Assembly: GCA_003522805.1 (NCBI GenBank)
Contig: DPIB01000187.1
Coordinates: 1-6,309 of the forward strand
DNA: 6,309 bases
Source of the DNA: Fervidobacterium sp.
GTDB taxonomy: Bacteria; Thermotogota; Thermotogae; Thermotogales; Fervidobacteriaceae
Direction: 5' to 3'
Shown: piece by piece, positions 1-5,668 of the stretch
Layout: every line of letters starts with the position of its first letter
How positions within the stretch are numbered: the stretch's first letter is position 1
Program-made: the position numbers and the translations under genes
Notes under the pieces: generated by a model
What the model was told of the DNA's origin: nothing
What the model saw: only the letters and a program-made list of their open reading frames with translations
Databases searched by the model: none

Positions 1-324
1 ATGGCACAGAAAATAAAGAAGGGCGACAGAGTTCAAGTCATTTCCGGAAAAGACAAAGGTAAAAGAGGAGAAGTTATACAAGTAATGCCAAAAGATCTAA
101 AAGTAGTTGTCAGAGGTGTCAACATAGTGAAAAGACATCAAAGACCCACAGGCCAATTAAGACAAGGCGGTATAATCGAAAAGGAAGCACCAATCTACTG
201 GTCAAAGGTCATGATAGTCTGTCCGAGCTGTGATAATGCAACTAGAGTATCATTCAGGGTACTCGGAGATGGTTCAAAGGTAAGAGTTTGCAAGAAATGT
301 GGAGAAATCATAGACAAGAAGTAA
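1..324 (+). CDS. rplX: 50S ribosomal protein L24 (uL24) with C-terminal Cys4 motif
   Basis: This is a 107-residue L24, an early assembly protein that binds the 5' domain of 23S rRNA near the peptide exit tunnel. The KOW fold is clear at residues 5-35: [19 protein letters not shown] carries the family's basic GKDKGKRG loop, followed by the [15 protein letters not shown] segment typical of bacterial L24. The C-terminal part has two CxxC pairs, C74-x2-C77 and C97-x2-C100, resembling a zinc ribbon; E. coli L24 lacks these, but I recall similar pairs in L24 of many other bacteria. The start at base 1 gives MAQKIKKGD, which matches the usual L24 N-terminus, so the gene seems complete, although its ribosome binding site lies outside the window. 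rplE follows after 13 nt. Identity is certain; zinc binding is inferred. Confidence 0.97.
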   Translation: MAQKIKKGDRVQVISGKDKGKRGEVIQVMPKDLKVVVRGVNIVKRHQRPTGQLRQGGIIEKEAPIYWSKVMIVCPSCDNATRVSFRVLGDGSKVRVCKKCGEIIDKK

Positions 325-330
325 GGAGGA
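323..330 (+). promoter_or_regulatory. Shine-Dalgarno of rplE, overlapping the rplX stop
   Basis: AAGGAGGA is a near-perfect match to the anti-Shine-Dalgarno sequence. It begins within the TAA stop of rplX and lies 7 nt before the rplE ATG. The overlap with the upstream stop suggests translational coupling between L24 and L5. Confidence 0.85.
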
Positions 331-337
331 GTAAAGA

Positions 338-892
338 ATGACCTACGAATTCGTTCCGCTTAAAGAGAAGTACCAACAAGAAATAGTGCCAACTCTAATG
401 AAAGAATTCGGATATACAAACATTCACGAGGTCCCGAAGCTTGTGAAAGTGGTTGTCAATATGGGTATCGGTGAAGGTTCCAGAAATAAAGAGATTGCAG
501 AAATACATGCAAAAGAACTCACAGCGATAGCCGGGCAAAAAGCACTTGTAACAAAGGCAAAGAAAAGCATATCAAACTTCAAAGTAAGAAAAGGCATGAC
601 GATAGGCGCAAAAGTAACTTTAAGAGGGCCAAGAATGTACAATTTTGTCTATAAACTCATCAACCTCGTCCTTCCAAAAGTCAGGGACTTCAGGGGATTA
701 AATCCAAACTCATTTGATGGGAGAGGGAACTACAATTTTGGCTTAACAGAACAGCTCGTATTCCCAGAAATATCACCAGATCAGATCAAGAGAATTCAGG
801 GTATGGACATCGTCATAGTCACGACGGCAAAGAGGGATGAAGAATCAAGAAGACTTTTAGAACTGCTTGGTTTCCCATTCAAAAAGCAGTAA
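338..892 (+). CDS. rplE: 50S ribosomal protein L5 (uL5)
   Basis: The product has 184 residues, close to the usual bacterial L5 length of about 180. L5 binds 5S rRNA and, with L18, forms the 5S RNP of the central protuberance; it also contacts the P-site tRNA. Visible family hallmarks are VVNMGIGEG near residue 39, the signature region [17 protein letters not shown] at about 59-75, the basic stretch [20 protein letters not shown] at 78-97, DFRGL at 117-121, and a C-terminal [10 protein letters not shown]...[10 protein letters not shown] block at about 136-164. The ATG is preceded by AAGGAGGA at good spacing. In E. coli the start of this cistron is the target of S8 feedback repression; I could not identify an equivalent S8-binding helix in the 13-nt spacer, so that regulation is unproven here. 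Confidence 0.98.
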   Translation: MTYEFVPLKEKYQQEIVPTLMKEFGYTNIHEVPKLVKVVVNMGIGEGSRNKEIAEIHAKELTAIAGQKALVTKAKKSISNFKVRKGMTIGAKVTLRGPRMYNFVYKLINLVLPKVRDFRGLNPNSFDGRGNYNFGLTEQLVFPEISPDQIKRIQGMDIVIVTTAKRDEESRRLLELLGFPFKKQ

Positions 893-910
893 TTGAGGAG
901 GGAAATTTAG

Positions 911-1096
911 ATGGCGAGAAAAGGTTTAGTTGAAAGATGGAAGAAACCCAAGAAATACAAAGTGAGAGAATATACAAGATGCCATATATGTGGTAGAACT
1001 CATTCAGTTTATCAAGAATTCGGAATATGTAGAGTTTGTTTTAGAAAACTTGCTAACGAGGGAAAACTCCCGGGCGTTAGGAAGGCAAGCTGGTAA
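911..1096 (+). CDS. rpsN: 30S ribosomal protein S14, zinc-binding (C+) type Z (uS14)
   Basis: This 61-residue protein is the short, zinc-containing form of S14 (also called RpsZ or type Z), a protein of the small-subunit head bound to the 3' major domain of 16S rRNA. It has a CxxC-x12-CxxC arrangement with Cys24, Cys27, Cys40 and Cys43, in the spacing known from Thermus S14. [20 protein letters not shown] at the N-terminus and the C-terminal [18 protein letters not shown] tail are both diagnostic. The zinc-free long form (about 90-100 residues) is excluded by length. The ribosome binding site GAGGAGGG at 895-902 lies 8 nt before the ATG. Whether the genome also carries a cysteine-free paralogue for zinc starvation cannot be told from this window. 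Confidence 0.98.
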   Translation: MARKGLVERWKKPKKYKVREYTRCHICGRTHSVYQEFGICRVCFRKLANEGKLPGVRKASW

Positions 1097-1099
1097 TGT

Positions 1100-1106
1100 G
1101 GAGGTG
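1100..1106 (+). promoter_or_regulatory. Shine-Dalgarno that fixes the rpsH GTG start
   Basis: GGAGGTG lies 6 nt before the GTG at 1113, at ideal distance. No comparable site precedes the in-frame ATG at 990, which lies inside rpsN. This site therefore decides the rpsH start. Confidence 0.88.
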
Positions 1107-1112
1107 TTAACC

Positions 1113-1517
1113 GTGTGGAGCGACCCAATAGCTGACATGCTTACAAGAATAAGGAATGCGAATCTCGTTTTCAAAGAACAATTAGATGTACCTGCTTCGA
1201 ATCTCAAAAAAGCGATAGCGGATATCCTTACAAAAGAAGGTTTCATAAAAGGCTATACTTACATCGAAGACGGTAAACAAGGTATACTTAGAATCCAGAT
1301 GAAATACAAGGGTTCAAGGAGAAACAGAGAAAGAGTCATCCATGGTATTGTCCGCGTTTCAAAGTCTGGAAGAAGAATATATGTTGGGCAAAACAACATA
1401 CCGAGGGTTAAGAATGGGCTTGGCATAGCCATATTATCCACATCAAAAGGCGTGATCACCGACAAAGAAGCAAAAGAACTTGGAGTCGGTGGAGAAGTCA
1501 TTGCCTACGTCTGGTAA
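1113..1517 (+). CDS. rpsH: 30S ribosomal protein S8 (uS8)
   Basis: S8 is a primary 16S rRNA-binding protein of the central domain (helices 20-22) and, in E. coli, the translational repressor of the spc operon. I start the gene at GTG 1113, giving a 134-residue protein beginning [17 protein letters not shown], the canonical S8 N-terminus, with GGAGGTG just upstream. An open frame continues back to an ATG at 990, but those 41 extra codons lie within rpsN in another frame and match nothing in S8. The C-terminal signature is present: [16 protein letters not shown] at about 96-111, then [23 protein letters not shown], containing the rRNA-contacting STSKG loop. The gene lies 16 nt after the rpsN stop and 14 nt before rplF. 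Confidence 0.97.
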   Translation: MWSDPIADMLTRIRNANLVFKEQLDVPASNLKKAIADILTKEGFIKGYTYIEDGKQGILRIQMKYKGSRRNRERVIHGIVRVSKSGRRIYVGQNNIPRVKNGLGIAILSTSKGVITDKEAKELGVGGEVIAYVW

Positions 1518-1531
1518 GGGAGGTGTAGTCC

Positions 1532-2086
1532 ATGTCGCGTATAGCAAAAAAACCTGTTGTTTTGCCAACAAACGTCCAACTTTCGGTCACCGATTCTGAG
1601 ATAAAGGTAAAGGGTCCAAAAGGTGAGTTGGAACTCAAACCACATCCCTTCGTCAAGATAGATGTACAAGGCAATGAGGCATGGTTCAGCCCGAATCTTG
1701 AATTAGCCAAGAGAAAGGCAGACGAGAGAAAGTACAATGCGATGGTTGGGACATACTGGAGACTCGTTAAAAACATGGTCATTGGTGTAACAGAAGGATT
1801 TAAGAAAGAGCTCGAAATAGTTGGTGTTGGATACAGGGCACAGATGCAAGGCAACAAACTTGTTATGAACTTGGGGTATGCGCACCTTGTCGAGATGGAA
1901 GTCCCCGCTGATCTCACTGTAGAGGTACCTGCACCAAACCGAATCGTTGTCAGTGGCATCGACAAACAAAAAGTGGGGCAATATGCAGCAGACATAAAGA
2001 AGTGGAGAGAACCCAATTCGTACAGTGGCAAAGGTATAAAGTACGCAAACGAAGTCCTCAAGCTTAAAGAAGGAAAGAAAGCATAA
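1532..2086 (+). CDS. rplF: 50S ribosomal protein L6 (uL6)
   Basis: The product has 184 residues, against a usual length of about 175-185. L6 consists of two tandem repeats of an RNA-binding fold and sits near the sarcin-ricin loop and factor-binding site on 23S rRNA. MSRIAKKPVVLP at the start, IKVKGPKGEL at about 24-33, and GVTEGFKKELEIVGVGYRAQ at about 85-104 are hallmarks of the N-terminal repeat and linker. The L6 signature is seen at about 161-171 as PNSYSGKGIKY, slightly variant from the common PEPYKGKGIRY form. GGGAGGTG at 1518-1525 lies 6 nt before the ATG. The tail ends in a lysine-rich KLKEGKKA, as is usual. Confidence 0.98.
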   Translation: MSRIAKKPVVLPTNVQLSVTDSEIKVKGPKGELELKPHPFVKIDVQGNEAWFSPNLELAKRKADERKYNAMVGTYWRLVKNMVIGVTEGFKKELEIVGVGYRAQMQGNKLVMNLGYAHLVEMEVPADLTVEVPAPNRIVVSGIDKQKVGQYAADIKKWREPNSYSGKGIKYANEVLKLKEGKKA

Positions 2087-2099
2087 GGGGGTATAAGAC

Positions 2100-2468
2100 G
2101 TGATTAAGAGAGAAGACCGCAAAAGACTAAGATTAATGAGGCACAAAAGAATAAGAAAAAGAATATATGGAACTCCTGAGAAGCCGAGGCTTTCAGTTTA
2201 TAGAAGCGAAAAACATATATATGCTCAAATAATCGATGACACGAAGGGCAGAACACTCGTAACTGCTTCTACAGTAGAAAAACCTTTAAGGGAAAATCTG
2301 AAGAAAACATGGAACATTGAAGCCGCAAAAGAGGTTGGAAAGCTCGTTGCAGAAAGAGCTACAGAAAAAGGTATAACCGAAATAGTCTTCGACCGTGGTG
2401 GTTACAAATACCATGGAAGAATCAAAGCCCTTGCAGATGCAGCAAGGGAATCAGGTTTGAAATTCTAA
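2100..2468 (+). CDS. rplR: 50S ribosomal protein L18 (uL18)
   Basis: L18 binds 5S rRNA and with L5 anchors it in the central protuberance. The 122-residue length is normal. The basic N-terminus ([20 protein letters not shown]) is the flexible RNA-binding arm, followed by [24 protein letters not shown] at about 24-47 and the C-terminal [20 protein letters not shown] region at about 97-116, both highly diagnostic of the family. Translation begins at a GTG codon at 2100; AAGGGGGT at 2085-2092, one mismatch from the ideal Shine-Dalgarno, starts in the rplF stop codon and lies 7 nt before it. No ATG nearby gives a better N-terminus. rpsE begins 24 nt downstream. Confidence 0.97.
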   Translation: MIKREDRKRLRLMRHKRIRKRIYGTPEKPRLSVYRSEKHIYAQIIDDTKGRTLVTASTVEKPLRENLKKTWNIEAAKEVGKLVAERATEKGITEIVFDRGGYKYHGRIKALADAARESGLKF

Positions 2469-2479
2469 GGTAAAGTTTA

Positions 2480-2486
2480 GGAGGTG
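2480..2486 (+). promoter_or_regulatory. Shine-Dalgarno of rpsE containing an in-frame GTG
   Basis: GGAGGTG lies 6 nt before the GTG at 2493. Its own last three bases (2484-2486) form a GTG in the rpsE frame, which would add three residues (MLK) if taken as the start, but that codon has no ribosome binding site of its own. The spacing argues for 2493 as the true start. Confidence 0.85.
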
Positions 2487-2492
2487 CTCAAA

Positions 2493-3023
2493 GTGTCAGA
2501 AATAGCCGAAAAGGTAAAACAGGCTGGAGAAACATTTGAGGAACGAATAATCGAAATTAGAAGAACTACAAAGGTTACAAAAGGTGGTAAGAACCTTTCA
2601 TTTAGGGTCCTTGCAGTTGTTGGAAACAGGAATGGCCAGATCGGTATAGGTATAGGCAAGGCAAGAGAAGTGCCAGACGCAATTAGGAAAGCACTTGTCA
2701 GTGCAAGAAGAAGCATCATCGACGTACCAGTAGTAAAAGGCACAATTCCTCATGAAGTGGTTGGAAGACAAGATGCAGCAAAAATACTCATGAAACCAGC
2801 AGCTCCTGGTACTGGTATCATCGCAAACGGTACGGTACGTGCGATACTCGAACTTGCAGGCGTCCAAAACGTCTTGACGAAAGCAATGGGGGCAACGAAT
2901 CCAGTTGTTCTTGCGCAGGCAACGGTCAATGGTATCAAGAACATGTACTCAATAGAACGAATTGCTTCCCTTAGAGATATAACCCCAGCACAAGTGGTTC
3001 GTGGTGTCAAAAAGGAGGGCTAA
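2493..3023 (+). CDS. rpsE: 30S ribosomal protein S5 (uS5)
   Basis: S5 sits near the decoding centre and mRNA entry channel of the small subunit and affects translational accuracy. Started at GTG 2493, the protein has 176 residues, starts [10 protein letters not shown] and is of usual bacterial length. The N-terminal double-stranded-RNA-binding domain spans about 14-80, with [18 protein letters not shown] and the family signature [20 protein letters not shown] at about 37-56, then [11 protein letters not shown]. The C-terminal domain covers about 85-160, with [28 protein letters not shown] and [23 protein letters not shown] at 2484 is in frame but lies inside the Shine-Dalgarno, so it is not favoured. 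The end overlaps the rpmD ribosome binding site. Confidence 0.97.
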   Translation: MSEIAEKVKQAGETFEERIIEIRRTTKVTKGGKNLSFRVLAVVGNRNGQIGIGIGKAREVPDAIRKALVSARRSIIDVPVVKGTIPHEVVGRQDAAKILMKPAAPGTGIIANGTVRAILELAGVQNVLTKAMGATNPVVLAQATVNGIKNMYSIERIASLRDITPAQVVRGVKKEG

Positions 3024-3026
3024 TAT

Positions 3027-3212
3027 ATGAAAAAGCTTAAAATAACTCTTGTCAGAAGTCCAATCGGATATAAATACGACCAAAAAGACACAGTGAAAAG
3101 GCTTGGATTAAGAAGAATGCACCAAACAGTAGTCAAAGAAGACAGTCCACAGATCAGAGGCATGATAGAAAAGGTAAAGCATCTTCTTATAGTAGAAGAA
3201 ATAGAGGAATGA
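3027..3212 (+). CDS. rpmD: 50S ribosomal protein L30 (uL30)
   Basis: This 61-residue protein is the short bacterial form of L30, a 23S rRNA-binding protein of the large subunit. [15 protein letters not shown], the [17 protein letters not shown] segment at about 20-36 and the terminal [19 protein letters not shown] match the family along its whole length. The ATG comes only 3 nt after the rpsE stop; AAGGAGGG at 3012-3019 inside the 3' end of rpsE acts as ribosome binding site, so the two genes are probably translationally coupled. L30 is missing from some bacterial lineages, but its place between rpsE and rplO is the standard one. Confidence 0.97.
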   Translation: MKKLKITLVRSPIGYKYDQKDTVKRLGLRRMHQTVVKEDSPQIRGMIEKVKHLLIVEEIEE

Positions 3213-3225
3213 GGAGGGAAATGCT

Positions 3226-3672
3226 ATGATTACCATAGAAGACCTAAAGCCTACTCCAGGCTCAAACAAGAAATACAAAAGACTAGGTAGAGGACAAAGT
3301 TCTGGAAAGGGAAAGACATCCGGGAAAGGACATAAGGGTCAGAAATCAAGAGGGACAGGCAAAGTTCATCTCTGGTTAGAAGGTGGTCAGACTCCACTTC
3401 ACCGAAGGCTTCCAAAATATGGCTTCAAGAATTTTACAAAAAAGGTCTACGCCGTTGTTAATCTCGAAACACTTGAAGAAAAATTCGATAGCAACGATGT
3501 AGTTACTCCGGAAGTACTTTTGGAAAGAGGAATCATTGACAGGTTGTACGATGGTGTCAAAATACTGGCAAGAGGAGAAATCACAAAGCCACTTGTAGTC
3601 AAAGCCCATAAATTCAGTAAAACAGCGAAGGAGAAAATAGAAAAAATTGGTGGCAGAGCCGAGGTGAGCTGA
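3226..3672 (+). CDS. rplO: 50S ribosomal protein L15 (uL15)
   Basis: L15 is a large-subunit protein with a long, glycine- and lysine-rich N-terminal extension that threads into 23S rRNA. The 148-residue product shows this extension at about 8-45 ([18 protein letters not shown] followed by [20 protein letters not shown]), then [18 protein letters not shown] at about 52-69, and the C-terminal signature [20 protein letters not shown] around 112-131, continuing into [20 protein letters not shown] at 3211-3218 lies 7 nt before the ATG at 3226; another ATG at 3221 is out of frame. secY begins 2 nt after the stop. Confidence 0.98.
   Translation: MITIEDLKPTPGSNKKYKRLGRGQSSGKGKTSGKGHKGQKSRGTGKVHLWLEGGQTPLHRRLPKYGFKNFTKKVYAVVNLETLEEKFDSNDVVTPEVLLERGIIDRLYDGVKILARGEITKPLVVKAHKFSKTAKEKIEKIGGRAEVS
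3661..3666 (+). promoter_or_regulatory. secY ribosome binding site within the end of rplO
   Basis: GAGGTG lies in the last codons of rplO and 8 nt before the secY ATG. With only 2 nt between the two genes, ribosomes terminating on rplO sit over the secY start, which suggests translational coupling. Confidence 0.7.
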
Positions 3673-3674
3673 TA

Positions 3675-4961
3675 ATGTGGAAAGCGCTTCAAAACGCGTT
3701 AAAGATTCCCGAGGTTAGGGATAGGATCATCTTTACTTTCTTGATGTTACTTGTTTTCAGACTAGGTATATATGTCCCAGTTCCAGGTGTAAACATAAAA
3801 GCATGGGGGGAGGCGCTTTCTCGACAAGGTGGTGGCCTCACCAGCGGTGTGCTCAGCTTCTACGATGTTTTTACTGGAGGGGCTTTCAGTAGATTCTCTG
3901 TTTTTTCAATGAGTGTTACTCCCTACATCAATTCGTCGATTATACTTCAATTACTTTCATCTGTTATTCCGGCTTTGAAGAACATGCTTAAAGAAGGCGA
4001 AGAGGGTAGAAAAAAATATCAGAGGTACACTAAGAACTTGACGATAGGACTTGCAGCACTCCAATCGTTTGTAATTTCGTTTGGCTTGGCTAGAAGCTAT
4101 CAAGGGATAATTGCAATCAATCAGTGGCTATTTTCAATTGTTTCGACGATCTCACTAGTTGCCGGTACAATGTTCCTCCTTTGGATCGGTGACAGAATTA
4201 CGGAGAAAGGCATTGGAAATGGTATCAGTATAATGATATTTGCAGGTATAATTTCGAGATATCCTGCATATTTAAGATCAGCCGTTTTGGGGAATCTGAA
4301 TATATTTGAATGGATATTCGTAGCCGTAGTGGGAATGTTCATGGTCATTGCAATAATATACGTCCAACAGGCTGAAAGAAGAATAAAGATAGAATATGCA
4401 ACCAGAATGGTTGGAAGAAGGGTGTACGGTGGTACGAGTACCTATTTGCCAATCAAAGTTAATCACTCGGGGGTAATACCAATAATCTTTGCCTGGGCAA
4501 TCGTTAGTATCCCAGAGGCAATAGCTCAGCTTACAGGTGCACAATGGGCTATAAAAGTCTTCAACACGCAAGGTCCACTGATGATAATCCTTTATGCTCT
4601 CTTGATTTTCTTCTTTACCTACTTCTACAGTGTTGTCGTTATAGATCCGAAAGACATGGCTGACAACATAAAGAGATATGGTGGATTCATACCTGGTATC
4701 AGGGCGGGAAAACCAACAGAAGACTACATATCATTCGTCGTAAACAGGGTAACATTTCTTGGAGCCATATTCCTTGTTGGTATATCGTTGCTCCCATACT
4801 TGATACAAGGCGTTACAGGTGCCAATCTTGGCATTGGTGGTACAAGTGCCCTTATAGCAGTTGGTGTTGCACTTGATATTGCACAGCAGTTGGAGGCACA
4901 TCTCATCATGAGAAACTACGAAGGATTCGTCAAAAAGGGTAAGATAAGTGGAAGGAAATAA
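3675..4961 (+). CDS. secY: Preprotein translocase subunit SecY
   Basis: SecY forms the protein-conducting channel of the Sec translocon in the cytoplasmic membrane, working with SecE, SecG and SecA. The 428 residues give ten hydrophobic segments, at roughly 17-36, 74-99, 122-142, 152-172, 180-200, 210-232, 266-285, 300-322, 358-380 and 385-406. Family motifs include RLGIYVPVPGVN at about 29-40, the plug region around 57-72, the TM2 signature SVTPYINSSIILQLL at 80-94, WIGDRITEKGIGNGIS at 170-185, and the cytoplasmic C5 loop GGFIPGIRAGKPTEDYI at about 336-352, whose Arg343 corresponds to the functionally crucial Arg357 of E. coli. The C-terminal ending (IMRNYEGFVKKGKISGRK) is typical. Length is normal and no disruption is seen. 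It is co-transcribed with the ribosomal genes, the usual arrangement. Confidence 0.98.
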   Translation: MWKALQNALKIPEVRDRIIFTFLMLLVFRLGIYVPVPGVNIKAWGEALSRQGGGLTSGVLSFYDVFTGGAFSRFSVFSMSVTPYINSSIILQLLSSVIPALKNMLKEGEEGRKKYQRYTKNLTIGLAALQSFVISFGLARSYQGIIAINQWLFSIVSTISLVAGTMFLLWIGDRITEKGIGNGISIMIFAGIISRYPAYLRSAVLGNLNIFEWIFVAVVGMFMVIAIIYVQQAERRIKIEYATRMVGRRVYGGTSTYLPIKVNHSGVIPIIFAWAIVSIPEAIAQLTGAQWAIKVFNTQGPLMIILYALLIFFFTYFYSVVVIDPKDMADNIKRYGGFIPGIRAGKPTEDYISFVVNRVTFLGAIFLVGISLLPYLIQGVTGANLGIGGTSALIAVGVALDIAQQLEAHLIMRNYEGFVKKGKISGRK

Positions 4962-5014
4962 TCAACAATTAAATAGAGTATAAGATAAGAGAGAAGAAAG
5001 AAGAGGGTGACGTC
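4962..5014 (+). other. Intergenic spacer between secY and adk
   Basis: This 53-nt stretch is the longest non-coding interval in the window. It is strongly purine-rich on the + strand (mainly A and G after 4970). It holds no hairpin followed by a T run, so no terminator is seen. A TATAAG at 4979-4984 could resemble a -10 box, but there is no -35-like TTGACA 16-18 nt upstream. The adk ribosome binding site lies at its 3' end. Confidence 0.6.
5003..5010 (+). promoter_or_regulatory. adk ribosome binding site
   Basis: GAGGGTGA, with the GGTGA part complementary to the 16S rRNA 3' end, lies 4 nt before the adk ATG at 5015. It is somewhat weaker than the sites of the ribosomal genes. Confidence 0.7.
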
Positions 5015-5668
5015 ATGAACCTAATATTCTTAGGGCCTCCAGGTGCAGGAAAGGGTACTTATGCGGACCGATTGATAGAAAAATACGACATTCCCCACAT
5101 ATCAACTGGAGATATATTCAGAGAAGCCATTGCAAACGGTACAACACTCGGTAAACAAGTTGAAGACATAGTAAAATCAGGAAACTTGGTACCGGATGAG
5201 CTCACGAATGCACTTGTCGAAGAAAGGCTCAAGGAAAAGGATTGTGAAAATGGGTTCATATTGGATGGATATCCACGTACACTGAACCAAGCTCAAGCAC
5301 TTGATGCGATGCTCAAAAACATGTGCAAAAAGCTGGATGCGGCTATTTATTTTGAAATCGATGAAGAAACAGTTGTAGACAGGATCTCAACGAGACGTAC
5401 ATGCTCGAATTGCGGGAAAGTCTATAACATAATTTCGTTTCCATCGAAAATAGAAGGCATATGCGACGATTGTGGAGGTAAACTCGTCCAGCGTGACGAC
5501 GATAGAGAAGAGATCGTGAGAAAGAGGTATCGAATATACATCCAGAACACAGCACCGTTAATCGAATATTATAGAAATCAAAACAAACTTTTTACGTTGG
5601 ATAGCCGAAAAGGTGTAGAAGAAGTAATGAAAATATTGTTTAATATATTGGGTGGCATTGAGAAATAA
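5015..5668 (+). CDS. adk: Adenylate kinase, zinc (Cys4) LID type
   Basis: Adenylate kinase interconverts ATP + AMP and 2 ADP in the cytoplasm, balancing the adenylate pool. The 217-residue length is that of the long bacterial form. The P-loop is GPPGAGKGT at residues 7-15; HISTGDIFR at about 28-36 belongs to the AMP-binding region; FILDGYPRT at 81-89 is the adenylate kinase signature with the catalytic DGYPR; RDDDREEIVRKR at about 160-171 supplies LID and catalytic arginines. The LID (about 124-160) carries Cys130-x2-Cys133 and Cys150-x2-Cys153, the CxxC-x16-CxxC zinc site found in Bacillus-type enzymes and known to stabilise thermophilic adenylate kinases. The next gene overlaps its stop by one base. 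Placement between secY and map is the standard bacterial order. Confidence 0.98.
   Translation: MNLIFLGPPGAGKGTYADRLIEKYDIPHISTGDIFREAIANGTTLGKQVEDIVKSGNLVPDELTNALVEERLKEKDCENGFILDGYPRTLNQAQALDAMLKNMCKKLDAAIYFEIDEETVVDRISTRRTCSNCGKVYNIISFPSKIEGICDDCGGKLVQRDDDREEIVRKRYRIYIQNTAPLIEYYRNQNKLFTLDSRKGVEEVMKILFNILGGIEK

Noticed and set aside
325..400. Possible S8 autoregulatory target at the rplX-rplE junction, by analogy with the E. coli spc operon.
   Set aside because: I could not find a helix with the internal loop features of the S8 site of 16S rRNA; the 13-nt spacer is mostly the ribosome binding site.
990..1112. N-terminal extension of rpsH from an ATG at 990.
   Set aside because: It overlaps rpsN in another frame, resembles no S8 sequence, and the GTG at 1113 has a much better ribosome binding site.
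1498..2146. Long open frames on the - strand opposite rplF (187 and 147 codons), and similar antisense frames elsewhere.
   Set aside because: They lie wholly or mostly over confidently identified ribosomal genes, give proteins without recognisable domains, and have no ribosome binding sites of note; they are by-products of the codon use of the + strand genes.
2214..2223. Palindrome CATATATATG within rplR.
   Set aside because: A short AT-rich palindrome in coding sequence with no neighbouring promoter, repeat copy or other supporting signal.
4431..4442. Short inverted repeat GGTAC-GA-GTACC within secY.
   Set aside because: A 5-bp stem with a 2-nt loop inside coding sequence; of a size expected by chance and dictated by the codons for Gly-Thr-Ser-Thr.
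4979..4984. TATAAG as the -10 box of an internal promoter for adk.
   Set aside because: No -35-like sequence at 16-18 nt upstream and no extended -10 TG; in an A-rich spacer such a hexamer is easily found by chance.
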